This document shows, in pieces, positions 1 to 8,294 of a DNA stretch of 30,780 nt. The stretch is from positions 1-30,780 of the forward strand of contig JACDGF010000001.1 in assembly GCA_013815405.1 (NCBI GenBank), read 5' to 3'. Each line of letters starts with the position of its first letter. The first letter of the stretch is position 1. The stretch is from Caulobacteraceae bacterium. GTDB taxonomy: Bacteria > Pseudomonadota > Alphaproteobacteria > Caulobacterales > Caulobacteraceae. The notes below the pieces were generated by a model that saw only the letters and a list, made by a program, of their open reading frames with translations, had not been told where the DNA came from and ran no database searches. A program made the position numbers and the translations under genes.

Positions 1-457
1 GCGTGGAAGCGCGGCTTAGGCCGTTGGCGTCGAGGTCGGTCGGGAGGTCGCTACGGCGGGCGCCCGCCGGCGTCCTCCGGGTTCGCGTAAGCATGAAGCT
101 TCATGTCCTGGTCAGATGTGAGAGCGGCTTGGCTGGACATGAAAGTTTTCACCGCGCTCTCCCGTCCCCTCGGACATGTGCGAACCTTGAGCTATGCCGT
201 GTGTTGAGGACGAACACAACGGTAATCACGAGACAGGGAAGCGCTGAGCTTGCAGACGGGTGCCGCTCAGGCTGACCGAGCCAGCGCCGGCAGATCGGTC
301 CAGTCCAGCGGCCCTCACCCCTCTCCCGCAAACCTTCGTCATCAGGTGGCCGGCGTGGTAACGCTCCTGGCGCGTCGCTGGCCGCATCGGTGTTGAACAA
401 ACGGACGTCGGCGCATAACTACGACCGGCCGCGTTCTTTAGGAAAAAAGGTGACGTC
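1..457. other. Left-edge stretch with no supportable gene
   Basis: I see no convincing gene here. A reading frame entering from the left edge on the plus strand runs to a TAA stop at 88-90. It encodes an Arg/Gly-rich tail that could be the end of a gene lying outside the window, but its composition is uninformative. A perfect 14-bp palindrome follows the stop at 92-105. Longer frames on either strand have shadow-like, Arg/Pro-rich translations and no good ribosome binding site. The last 20 bases hold the ribosome binding site of the next gene (AAGG at 447-450). Confidence 0.4.
92..105. repeat. Perfect 14-bp palindrome
   Basis: The sequence CATGAAGCTTCATG is identical to its reverse complement. 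It lies just after the stop codon (88-90) of a frame that enters from the window edge. It could be an operator or a hairpin at a transcript end. No T-tract follows, so a factor-independent terminator is not indicated. Confidence 0.4.
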
Positions 458-661
458 ATGCCCCAGGTGCAAGCCAATCTGACGGACGCGGATCTGCAGG
501 ATCTCGTCGAGATCGCCAAGCGACGGGGCGTCGATGCGAACACCGCGCTGCAACAGGCCATCGCCACCGAGAAGCTGATCCTGGACAATGTCCAGGACGG
601 TGACGACCTGCTGATCAAGAAGCCGAACAACACCGTGTCGAAAGTCGTCTTCTCCAAGTAG
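458..661 (+). CDS. Small ribbon-helix-helix-like protein
   Basis: This is a 67-residue protein. Its layout fits a CopG/ribbon-helix-helix-like small protein: a short beta-like start (VQANLT), a first helix of about residues 9-23, and a second helix with Asp-Ala-Asn-Thr and an Ala-Leu-rich stretch. A tail resembling DDLLIKKPNN then ends in a Val/Phe-rich strand. Small proteins of this shape often bind DNA or act as adaptors, but no specific function can be assigned. The ATG start has AAGG seven bases upstream. The next frame begins 13 nt after the stop with its own purine-rich site (GGGGAG), so the two look like an operon. The pairing with a small membrane protein suggests a joint role, which is inference only. 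Confidence 0.65.
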   Translation: MPQVQANLTDADLQDLVEIAKRRGVDANTALQQAIATEKLILDNVQDGDDLLIKKPNNTVSKVVFSK

Positions 662-674
662 CGGGGAGTCCGCG

Positions 675-984
675 GTGGCCGACGAAGAACCGCTCGGCCC
701 CGCCGCTGGCGGCGGGGCGGGGGACGGGGGCGATGCACCGATCGACCTGAGCAGCCTGGGGGCGAAGGCCAATGCGGGCGCGGCGGGCGACGGGGCCGGC
801 CGGGCGGGCGACAGAGACTCGCCGATAGGCGTCGGGCCGAGCAAGAGCATCGACGCCACCCGCGAACGGATCGCCTACATTCTGCTTGGCACGCTCGGAA
901 CTGGTCATATTGCTTCAGGCGATCGCGAGCGCCGTTTTCGCCGGTGACTGCTCGAACTACGCCCATTGTGACGCCGCGAAGTGA
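675..984 (+). pseudogene. Small membrane protein interrupted by a +1 frameshift
   Basis: The GTG at 675 follows a GGGGAG ribosome binding site. The first 74 codons give a Gly/Ala/Asp-rich, probably disordered head, then a helix start (ERIAYILLGT). In this frame the protein derails into charged residues and stops at 945-947. Removing one G at 897-898 joins it to the next frame, which continues as LELVILLQAIASAVFAGD with a Cys-x5-Cys tail and stops at 982-984. The join makes one uninterrupted hydrophobic helix, and the end then sits 15 nt before the convergent gene's stop. I therefore read it as one membrane protein of about 102 residues with an extra G, arising from mutation, sequencing error or programmed shifting. 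No family is recognised. Confidence 0.6.
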
Positions 985-999
985 TCCAGCCGCGACCCG

Positions 1000-1242
1000 C
1001 TAGGCCCGGTTGCCGACCAAGTCCCAGTCGCCATCCCCCGCCTCGCGGAACCCGGCGTCGTGGAGCACCCGGCGCGCGCGCGCGAGGTCGTCGTCGCCGA
1101 CCATCAGGCGCACGGGAATGATCGAGCGCCACAGCGATCCGGCCGCGCCGTCGAACACAAGGGTCTCGACCCCGGCGTCCCGCAGCAGGGCCTCCACGGC
1201 GGAAAACTTCACCGCGTCGATGGTCCGCATCAGGGCGATCAT
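1000..1242 (-). CDS. DUF2007-type putative signal-transducing protein
   Basis: This 80-residue protein starts MIALMRTIDAVKFSAVEALL and continues with a LLRDAGVETLVFD strand and a PVRLMVGDDDLARARRVL helix. This is the pattern of the small DUF2007 family, annotated as putative prokaryotic signal-transducing proteins with a ferredoxin-like fold. The biochemical role of the family is not established. I chose the ATG at 1242-1240 because the family begins at this motif; the longer open frame upstream is Pro/Arg-rich and antisense to the leader of the permease gene. The gene is divergent from the AI-2E permease and convergent with the frameshifted small membrane gene. Confidence 0.75.
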   Translation of the reverse strand: MIALMRTIDAVKFSAVEALLRDAGVETLVFDGAAGSLWRSIIPVRLMVGDDDLARARRVLHDAGFREAGDGDWDLVGNRA

Positions 1243-1407
1243 GGGCGCCGGCGGCGGGCGGCGGGGTCGACAAGCGGGACGGGGGATGAAAGAGCGGTCG
1301 GGAACATGGCGCGCCGGCGGGGGTTGCGATGCGTGAGTATGTCCCGCCCCGCCGCCGACCGCCACCCGCCGCTGGCGGGGTCGCCTTCAAGCCCGCCGAA
1401 AGCCAAG

Positions 1408-2529
1408 ATGCCCGCCCCCCTTTCCCCCTCCACCGCCCGCAACGCCCTGGTCGTCATCGCGGTGATCGCCGCCGGCGCGGCCCTCCGCTGGATGGGCGGG
1501 ATCATCAGCCCTCTGCTCCTGGCGATGTTCCTGGCGGTGATGGTCGACAGCTTCGGCCGGGTGATCCGGCGCCACGCGCCGGTCCTGCCGGCCAGCGCCT
1601 CTGTGCTGGCCGCGATCGTCCTTTCGGTGGTTCTGTTCGGCGCCGCCGCGGTCATCGTCGCCAACAACGCCGGCGGCTTCATCGGCAAGCTGGCCGGCTA
1701 CGAGCCCAAGCTGAACGCCCTGATCGCCCATCTCGCCGGCCGCTTCGGGATCCGGACGCCCCATACCGTCGGCCAGATCGTCGGCCAACTCGATCCCATG
1801 CCCTATCTGGGTTCGGTGGCCCAGGCGCTCCAGGGTTTCGCTTCCAGCGCGGTGCTGGTGCTGATCTACCTGGGGTTCCTGATCGCCTCGCGCCACGCCT
1901 TCGAGCGCAAGGCGGTCAAGCTCTTCCAGGAGCGCGAGGAGCGCCAGGAGGCCCTGCACGTTTTCGTGCGGGTGCGCGACAGCGTGGAGCGCTATCTGTG
2001 GATCCAGACCGTCACCGGGGCGATGATCGCCGTGGTCGGGGGGGCGCTGATGATGGCGGTCGGCCTGGAGGACGCCTTCTTCTGGGCCTTCCTGATCTTC
2101 ATCCTCAACTACATCCCGATCGTCGGCGCGGCGGTGGCCATCGTCCTGCCCTCGCTCTTCGCCCTGGTGCAATTCCCCGGCTACGGCCAGGCGGCGCTCC
2201 TGCTGGGCGGCCTTTTCGCGGTCACCTTCCTGGTCGGCAACATCCTCCTGCCCCGGATGCAGGGCGACAGCCTCAACCTCGATCCCCTGGTGGTGCTGAT
2301 GTCCCTGGGCTTCTGGGGCGCGATCTGGGGATTGACGGGCATGTTCCTCTCCACCCCCCTGACCGTCCTGGTGATGGTGATCCTGGCCCAGTTCGAGGGC
2401 TCGCGCTGGATCGCCGTCCTGCTGTCCGCGGACGGGGACCCCCAGGGCCTGGGGCGCGGCGCGGAGCGCTCCCCCGACGAGGGCGCCAAGCCGCGCCACG
2501 CCGTCGCGCAAGGCGCGGCCCGGTCATAG
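1408..2529 (+). CDS. AI-2E family transporter (PerM-like permease)
   Basis: This 373-residue polytopic inner-membrane protein belongs to the AI-2E transporter/PerM superfamily. Hydrophobic segments alternate with a cytoplasmic helical middle region rich in charged residues (about residues 165-190). The C-terminal half carries the conserved family run around LNYIPIVGAAVAIVLPSLFA, then GNILLPRMQGDSLNLDPLVV and GLTGMFLSTPLTVLVMVI. Family members export small molecules or act as ion antiporters; the substrate cannot be read from sequence. The chosen ATG matches normal family length. In-frame GTG 1333 and ATG 1339 upstream are alternatives, but the extra residues are Pro/Arg-rich and unlike the family. 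The C-terminal tail is charged. Confidence 0.9.
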   Translation: MPAPLSPSTARNALVVIAVIAAGAALRWMGGIISPLLLAMFLAVMVDSFGRVIRRHAPVLPASASVLAAIVLSVVLFGAAAVIVANNAGGFIGKLAGYEPKLNALIAHLAGRFGIRTPHTVGQIVGQLDPMPYLGSVAQALQGFASSAVLVLIYLGFLIASRHAFERKAVKLFQEREERQEALHVFVRVRDSVERYLWIQTVTGAMIAVVGGALMMAVGLEDAFFWAFLIFILNYIPIVGAAVAIVLPSLFALVQFPGYGQAALLLGGLFAVTFLVGNILLPRMQGDSLNLDPLVVLMSLGFWGAIWGLTGMFLSTPLTVLVMVILAQFEGSRWIAVLLSADGDPQGLGRGAERSPDEGAKPRHAVAQGAARS

Positions 2530-2996
2530 AACGGCTCAGGCGATCGGATGAGGGCCTGTCGCCGCTATTGACATGTCGGCCACTGATTGCGGCGGCCGAA
2601 ACGCTGTTTTTAAACGCCTAGGAGGATGGTGGGAGCCAAGATGCTGGAGCCGATCCCCATTAGGGTCGCGTCGGCCGCCAGATCGTCGATTCCGCTTTCG
2701 CGGTTCACACCGCTCTGGGCCCCGTTTGCTGGAGCCGGTCTACGAACAATGCTTGAGCCACGTCTCAAACTGTCGGGATTCCGCCTTGGCCTGCTGATAA
2801 ATTCAACTTCCCCTTGCTGAATCACGGCATCGGGCGCCTCAATCCACTCCTCGGCGTTGAAAACTCTCGCCGACGACGCGCGCTCCAAAAATCATTCGAG
2901 CCCGCCCGACCCTCACGCACCAAGATCGTCCCCCCTTCAACGTTGTCTGGTTGGCGCGGTTCAAATCCGGCGCGATTGGCTCTAAAGCTGCGCGCC
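2530..2996. other. 467-bp intergenic region before the glutamate dehydrogenase
   Basis: I see no supportable gene. Several frames of 60-90 codons exist on both strands, but none has a good start context or recognisable motifs. The segment is richer in A/T than the genes on either side and should hold the promoter of the glutamate dehydrogenase gene. I cannot place a reliable -35/-10 pair. A tRNA-like T-loop sequence occurs near 2960 but has no cloverleaf around it. Confidence 0.5.
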
Positions 2997-5900
2997 ATGC
3001 CCGACACCTTCACCGCGCCTGCGCCCGGCGAGTTCACGATTCTGACCCTGGCCCCGTCGTTCATCGCCGACCAGGATGGCGGCGGGGCCGCCCTCACCGG
3101 CCCCCAGGGCGCGTTCCTCGCCCAGGTCCTGGAAGACTTCCGGCCCGAGGAGCTTCCCGGCGTCACCCCCCTCGACCTCTCCTGCGCCCTGGCCGATTTC
3201 TGGCGTTTCGGGACCGCTCGAGGGGTGGGGGCGCAGGCGGTCCGCCTGGTCCGCGCCAAGGGCGCCGGGGGGCGAGACCTGAAGGCCGACCTCCTGGAGA
3301 TCGTCCAGCCCGACGCTCCCTTCCTGGTCGACAGCGTGATGGGCGAGGTCGGCGAGTCCGGGGCCCAGGTCAGGGCGATGTTCCATCCCATCGTCGGCGA
3401 GGACGCCGCGCCGTCATCGATGATCCAGGTCTGGCTGGCGCCGGTGGCGCAGGAGCGGCGCGCCGGCCTGATCGAGCGGGTGTTGGCGACCCTGGCGGAC
3501 GCGCGCGCCGCGGTGGCGGATTTTCCGGCCATGCTGGCCCTGATGAGCCGCTCTATCGAGGAACTGGGCCGCGCCGCGCCGGGCGATCCCGAAGCCTTGT
3601 CGGAGGATCTCGACTTCCTGCGCTGGATGGACGACGGCCATTTCGTCTTCCTCGGCGCGCGCGTCTACGAATACCCGCGCACGGAAGAGGGCGGCTATGC
3701 GGCGGAGGAGCCGCTGTACGACCCGGGCGGCGGCCTGGGCCTGCTGCGCGATCCCACCTTGACCGTGCTGCGCCGGGCCAGCGAGCCGGCGATCCTGTCG
3801 GCCGGCCTGCGTCAGAGCCTGGAGACGGCGGAGCCGGTGGTGGTGGCCAAGTCCAACCTGCGCTCCCGCGTCCACCGGCGGGTCTATATGGACTATGTCG
3901 GGGTCCGCCGGTACGGGGCCGACGCCAAGCCCTCCGGCGAGGTCCGCTTCGTGGGCCTGTTCACCGCCCAGGCCTATGACGAGCCGGCCCGCGCGACCCC
4001 GATGCTGCGGCGGAAGCTGGACAGGGTGATGGCCGCCGCCGGCTATGCGGAGGGCAGCCACAACGCGGTCCGCCTGGCCAACATCCTGGAGACCTATCCG
4101 CGCGACGAACTGTTCCAGATCGGGGTCGACGAGCTCCTGGCCACCGCGCTTGGCATACTGCACCTGTCCGACCGGCCCCGGGTGAGGCTGTTCGTCCGCC
4201 GCGACCCCTTCGACCGCTTCGTCTCGGTCCTGCTCTACGCGCCGCGCGACCGCTATGACGCCCGCCTGCGGATCCACGCCGGCGAGATCCTCGCCCAGGC
4301 CTTCGGCGGGCGCGTCTCGGCCTCCTATCCCAGCTATTCCGACGCGCCGCTGGCGCGGGTCCACTACATCATCGGCGTCACGCCGGGCGACCATTTGTCG
4401 CCCGATCTCGCCGGCCTGGAGGCCGACATCGCCCGCGCCGCCCGGACCTGGGGCGACGACCTGGAGGCCGCCGTCCGCGCCGGCCTGCCCGACCCGGCCG
4501 GCGCGCCCGCGATCCTGGCGGCCTATGACGGCGCCTTCCCGCCCGGCTATCGCGACCGCTACGACGCCTCCGACGCCCTGGCCGACCTGATGATGATCGA
4601 GGACCTGGGCGGCGGCGGCGCGGTCAGCGTCCGGGCCTTCCGCAAGGCGGGCGATTCGAAGCTGCGGTTCCGCTTCAAGCTCTACCGGCGGGGCGACGCG
4701 CCCGCGGCGCTGTCGCGGGTGCTGCCGATCCTCCAGGACATGGGCCTCAGCGCCCTGGTCGAGGACGGCTTCGCGATCACCCCCCTGACCCCCGGGGGCG
4801 CGCGCGACCGCGTGTGGATCCACGAATTCATGCTCGAGGACGAGCACGGCGCGCACCTGACCTTCGAGGACCTGCGGGCCCCGTTCGAAGAGGCGTTCAA
4901 CGCGGTGTGGGACGGGGCGGCCGAAAGCGACGGCTTCAATCGCCTGGTGCTCGAGCTGGGCGCCTCGTGGCGCGAGGCGGCGCTGATCCGGGCCCTGGCC
5001 CGCTACCGCCAGCAGTCGGGCCTCGATCCCAGGCAGAGCGTGCAGGAGGCGGCCCTTTCCACCCACCCGGCCGTGGCGCGGCTGATTCTCGGCCTCTTCG
5101 CCGTCCGCTTCGACCCGGCCACCCTGGCCACCCTGGAGGAGCGGGCCGAGCAGGCCGCGCGCCTGCGCCTGGCCATCGAGGAGGCCCTTCAGGCGGTGGA
5201 GGGCCTCGACGCCGACCGGGTGCTGCGGCGCCTGGCCGCCCTGGTGGGCGCCATCACCCGCACCAACTACTACCAGGCGGACGCGGCCGGCGCCCTCAAG
5301 CCCTACATCAGCTTCAAGGTGGCCAGCCGCGATCTGGCCGACCTGCCCGCGCCCAAGCCCTTCCGCGAGATCTTCGTGGCCGCCCCCGACGTGGAGGGGG
5401 TCCATCTGCGCTTCGGCCCGGTGGCGCGCGGAGGCCTTCGCTGGTCCGACCGCCGCGACGATTTCCGCACCGAGGTCCTGGGCCTGGTCAAGGCCCAGCA
5501 GGTCAAGAACGCGGTCATCGTGCCGGTGGGCTCCAAGGGCGGCTTCTACCCCAAATGCCTGCCGCGCGGCGGCGGCCCCGAGGCCATCCGGACGGCGGCG
5601 ATCGGCGCCTACCGCACCTTCCTTCGCGGCCTTCTGGACCTCACCGACAACATCGACGGCGAGGGGGCCGTCGTCCATCCCCCCCGGGTGGTCGCCCACG
5701 ACGGGGAGGACCCCTATCTGGTGGTCGCCGCCGACAAGGGCACGGCCAGCTTCTCCGACATCGCCAACGGCATCTCCGAGGACTACGGCTTCTGGCTGGG
5801 CGACGCCTTCGCCTCCGGCGGCTCGGCGGGATACGACCACAAGGCCATGGGGATCACCGCGCGGGGGGCGTGGGAATCGATCAAGCGCCACTTCCGGGAG

Positions 5901-7847
5901 CTGGGAAAGGACATCCAGCGCGAGCCGGTCAGCGTCGTGGGCGTCGGCGACATGTCCGGCGACGTATTTGGCAACGCCATGCTCCTGTCCCGGACGATTC
6001 GCCTCGGGGCGGCGTTCGACCACCGCCATATCTTCCTCGACCCCGAGCCCGACGCGGCGGTTTCCTGGGCCGAGCGCAAGCGCCTGTTCGATCTGCCCAG
6101 GTCGTCCTGGGCCGACTACGACCCCGCCTTGATCTCGCCCGGCGGCGGGGTTTTTCCGCGCGCCGCCAAGTCGATCGCGCTCACCGAGCCGGTCAAGGCG
6201 ATGCTCGACCTGAAGGCCGACGCCCTCTCGCCCGCCGAGCTCATCTCGGCGATCCTCAAGGCCCGGGTCGAGCTGCTCTACCTGGGCGGCATCGGCACCT
6301 ATGTCAAAGGCCTCGCCGAGGCCAATCTGGATGTCGGCGACAAGGCCAACGACGCGGTGCGGGTCAATGGCCGGGATCTCCGCTGCAAGGTGGTCGGCGA
6401 GGGCGCGAACCTGGGGCTGACCCAGGCCGGCCGGATCGAATTCGCCCTGGCCGGCGGCCGCATCAACACCGACGCGATCGACAACTCCGCCGGCGTCGAC
6501 ACCTCCGACCACGAGGTCAACATCAAGATCCTCACCGGCATGGCCGAGGCGTCCGGGGCGCTGGCGCGGGCGGACCGCGACATGCTGCTGGCCTCGATGA
6601 CCGACGACGTCGCCGCCCACGTCCTGGCCCACAACTATGACCAGACCCTGGCCCTCACCCTGCGGGAGGCGGAGGGGTCCAGGCATCTGGAGGCCCAGGC
6701 CGCCTTCATGGCCGCCCTGGAGGCCCGCGGGCGCCTCGACCGGGCGCTGGAGGGCCTGCCCGACGCCGCCGTCCTCGCCGCGCGCGCCCAGGCGGGGCTG
6801 GGCCTCACCCGGCCGGAGCTTGCGGTGCTGCTGGCCTATGGCAAGCTCGACCTCTTCGACGCGATCATCGCCTCGGCCGCCCCCGACGATCCCTGGTTCC
6901 TGGCCACCCTTGAAGCCTATTTCCCCCGCGCCCTGGCCCGGTTCGAGGAGCCGATGAAGCGCCATCGCCTGCGCCGGGAGATCATCGCCACGGTGATCGA
7001 CAACGACCTGGTCAACCTGTGCGGGCCGACTTTTCCCGGAAGGCTGCGGGCCGCCGCCGGCTGCGACACGGCCGCCCTGGTCGCCGCCTTCGAGGCCTCC
7101 CGCCAGGTGCTGCGGTTCCAGGAAGCCTGGGCCCGGGTGGAAGCGCTCGACGGCAAGGCCCCCGCCGCCGGCCAGACCGCCCTCTTCGGCGAACTGGTCG
7201 ACGTGCTGCGCGGCCAGACCTACTGGCTGGCCCGTCGCGCCGCGCGTGAGGGGGCGGACGTCCAGGCCCTCGCCCTCGCCTACCGTCCGGCTGTGGACGC
7301 GCTCAAGGCCCTGGTCCCGGGCGTGCTCTCGCCCTTCGAGCAGAAGGCGGCGGTGCGCCGGGCGGCCGGCTGGATCAAGGCCGGCGCGCCCAAGGACATC
7401 GCCCATTCGGTCGCCCTGATGCGCCCGCTCACCCTGGCGGCCACCCTGACCGACCTGGCCCGCGCCCAGGGCTGGCCCCTGGCCCACGCGGCCTTCGTCT
7501 ATCATCGGGTCGGCGGGCTGTTCGGCTTCGACCGCCTGCGCGCGGCGGCCGGATCGCGCGGCGCGGTCGACGCCTATGAGCGCCTGGCGGTGCGCCGCCT
7601 GATCGAGGACATGGTCGCCGAACAGTCCGCCCTGGCCCGCGCGGTCATGGACTTCGCCGGCCCTCCCGCCAGCGCCGACGATCCCGGACGCGCCATCCAG
7701 GCGGTGACCGCCTGGACCGCCTCCCGCCCCGACCCCGTCCGCGCCGCCAAGCGCACCGTGGAAGATGTCGAAAAAGCCGCCGGCGGCTGGACCTTCGCCA
7801 AACTCACCATCGCCAACGCCGCGCTAAGGGAGCTGGCGGCGGCCTGA
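2997..7847 (+). CDS. gdhZ: NAD-specific glutamate dehydrogenase, large (about 180 kDa) class
   Basis: This 1,616-residue protein would convert glutamate to 2-oxoglutarate and ammonia with NAD+ in the cytoplasm. Its length matches the giant bacterial class (about 1,600 residues). The N-terminal half is the long regulatory part. The catalytic core is marked by GGLRWSDR at residues 812-819, then the EVLGLVKAQQVKNAVIVPVG and SKGGFYPK stretches, with conserved lysines typical of glutamate dehydrogenases. A nucleotide-binding region follows (VVGVGDMSGDVFGNAMLLS), then KVVGEGANLGLTQAGRIEFA. The ATG at 2997 was chosen because the upstream extension has no family character; no strong ribosome binding site is visible. 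In Caulobacter the orthologue GdhZ also restrains FtsZ during division. It stands alone as a single gene here. Confidence 0.95.
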   Translation: MPDTFTAPAPGEFTILTLAPSFIADQDGGGAALTGPQGAFLAQVLEDFRPEELPGVTPLDLSCALADFWRFGTARGVGAQAVRLVRAKGAGGRDLKADLLEIVQPDAPFLVDSVMGEVGESGAQVRAMFHPIVGEDAAPSSMIQVWLAPVAQERRAGLIERVLATLADARAAVADFPAMLALMSRSIEELGRAAPGDPEALSEDLDFLRWMDDGHFVFLGARVYEYPRTEEGGYAAEEPLYDPGGGLGLLRDPTLTVLRRASEPAILSAGLRQSLETAEPVVVAKSNLRSRVHRRVYMDYVGVRRYGADAKPSGEVRFVGLFTAQAYDEPARATPMLRRKLDRVMAAAGYAEGSHNAVRLANILETYPRDELFQIGVDELLATALGILHLSDRPRVRLFVRRDPFDRFVSVLLYAPRDRYDARLRIHAGEILAQAFGGRVSASYPSYSDAPLARVHYIIGVTPGDHLSPDLAGLEADIARAARTWGDDLEAAVRAGLPDPAGAPAILAAYDGAFPPGYRDRYDASDALADLMMIEDLGGGGAVSVRAFRKAGDSKLRFRFKLYRRGDAPAALSRVLPILQDMGLSALVEDGFAITPLTPGGARDRVWIHEFMLEDEHGAHLTFEDLRAPFEEAFNAVWDGAAESDGFNRLVLELGASWREAALIRALARYRQQSGLDPRQSVQEAALSTHPAVARLILGLFAVRFDPATLATLEERAEQAARLRLAIEEALQAVEGLDADRVLRRLAALVGAITRTNYYQADAAGALKPYISFKVASRDLADLPAPKPFREIFVAAPDVEGVHLRFGPVARGGLRWSDRRDDFRTEVLGLVKAQQVKNAVIVPVGSKGGFYPKCLPRGGGPEAIRTAAIGAYRTFLRGLLDLTDNIDGEGAVVHPPRVVAHDGEDPYLVVAADKGTASFSDIANGISEDYGFWLGDAFASGGSAGYDHKAMGITARGAWESIKRHFRELGKDIQREPVSVVGVGDMSGDVFGNAMLLSRTIRLGAAFDHRHIFLDPEPDAAVSWAERKRLFDLPRSSWADYDPALISPGGGVFPRAAKSIALTEPVKAMLDLKADALSPAELISAILKARVELLYLGGIGTYVKGLAEANLDVGDKANDAVRVNGRDLRCKVVGEGANLGLTQAGRIEFALAGGRINTDAIDNSAGVDTSDHEVNIKILTGMAEASGALARADRDMLLASMTDDVAAHVLAHNYDQTLALTLREAEGSRHLEAQAAFMAALEARGRLDRALEGLPDAAVLAARAQAGLGLTRPELAVLLAYGKLDLFDAIIASAAPDDPWFLATLEAYFPRALARFEEPMKRHRLRREIIATVIDNDLVNLCGPTFPGRLRAAAGCDTAALVAAFEASRQVLRFQEAWARVEALDGKAPAAGQTALFGELVDVLRGQTYWLARRAAREGADVQALALAYRPAVDALKALVPGVLSPFEQKAAVRRAAGWIKAGAPKDIAHSVALMRPLTLAATLTDLARAQGWPLAHAAFVYHRVGGLFGFDRLRAAAGSRGAVDAYERLAVRRLIEDMVAEQSALARAVMDFAGPPASADDPGRAIQAVTAWTASRPDPVRAAKRTVEDVEKAAGGWTFAKLTIANAALRELAAA

Positions 7848-7860
7848 AGGCATCTCTCCG

Positions 7861-7998
7861 CCCCCGCGCCCCCTCCGTCACGGCGCGAGAGGGCGCCGCG
7901 CCACCTCCCCCGCTTCGCAAGGGAGGATTGAATAGTTCCTCCCCCGCCTCTTCGCGGGTGAGGGGGACCGCGAAGCGGTGGAGGGGGCGGGGGAAGGA
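7861..7998. repeat. GC-rich palindromic intergenic repeat
   Basis: The space after the dehydrogenase holds C/G-rich arms that repeat in inverted orientation. CCACCTCCCCCGCTTCGC (7901-7918) faces a near-complement starting with GCGAAGCGG at 7970. Between them is a compact hairpin, CCCGC-CTCTTC-GCGGG, within a further pair of C5/G5 arms. This is the look of the short extragenic palindromes scattered in Caulobacterales genomes. It probably folds at the 3' end of the transcript. It differs in sequence from the larger palindromic element at 21895-22037 but has the same style. Confidence 0.6.
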
Positions 7999-8035
7999 AC
8001 GCGGGCCTAAGGTCTCCGCGGTAAGGGCGCCACCT

Positions 8036-8257
8036 CTAAAACTCGTCGTGAATCATGGCGTTGAAGTGATCCATCACCTCGGCCATGCCTGCTTCGTCGG
8101 GCGGCTCGACAGGGGCCGGCGTGGAGGGGGCGCGAGCCAAGACGACGCGGCCGATCACGACGCCACCCTGGACCAGCGTCAACTCTTCGTCGGCGACGAG
8201 CCCCGCGAGCGCCTTGGCCGCACGTGGCGGCAGGTCGTCGAGATCGATCTGTTTCAT
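8036..8257 (-). CDS. Small conserved-looking protein, possibly antitoxin-like
   Basis: This 73-residue acidic protein starts MKQIDLDDLPPRAAKALAGL, has a strand pair LTLVQGGVVIGRVVLAR, and ends in an acidic helix (EAGMAEVMDHFNAMIHDEF). The head-helix-beta-hairpin order is reminiscent of Phd/YefM antitoxins, where a DNA-binding beta sheet is followed by an acidic toxin-binding tail, but the similarity is weak. No toxin gene follows; its 3' side is the palindromic repeat. It is divergent from ubiD with 37 nt between the start codons, so the two share a very short promoter region. The function is unknown. Confidence 0.55.
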   Translation of the reverse strand: MKQIDLDDLPPRAAKALAGLVADEELTLVQGGVVIGRVVLARAPSTPAPVEPPDEAGMAEVMDHFNAMIHDEF

Positions 8258-8294
8258 GGCTGGACAATTCTAGGCGGGACCTTACGGATCGGCC

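Noticed and set aside
451..458. Palindrome TGACGTCA overlapping the start of the first gene
   Set aside because: Eight-base palindromes are common by chance, and it lies across the start codon between Shine-Dalgarno and gene.
1329..2621. Second long plus-strand frame overlapping the AI-2E permease
   Set aside because: Arg/Pro/Gly-rich translation without membrane helices; a shadow of the permease gene.
2573..2888. Several 60-90 codon frames in the gap before gdhZ
   Set aside because: No ribosome binding site at suitable spacing and no recognisable domain.
2953..2973. tRNA T-loop-like sequence GGTTCAAATCC
   Set aside because: The flanking stem pairs for only three bases and no D-arm, anticodon arm or acceptor stem can be drawn upstream.
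3414..7505. Open frame of 1,363 codons on the minus strand opposite gdhZ
   Set aside because: High-GC coding sequence leaves the complementary frame open; the translation is His/Gln/Gly/Arg-rich with no motif, and gdhZ on the plus strand is unambiguous.
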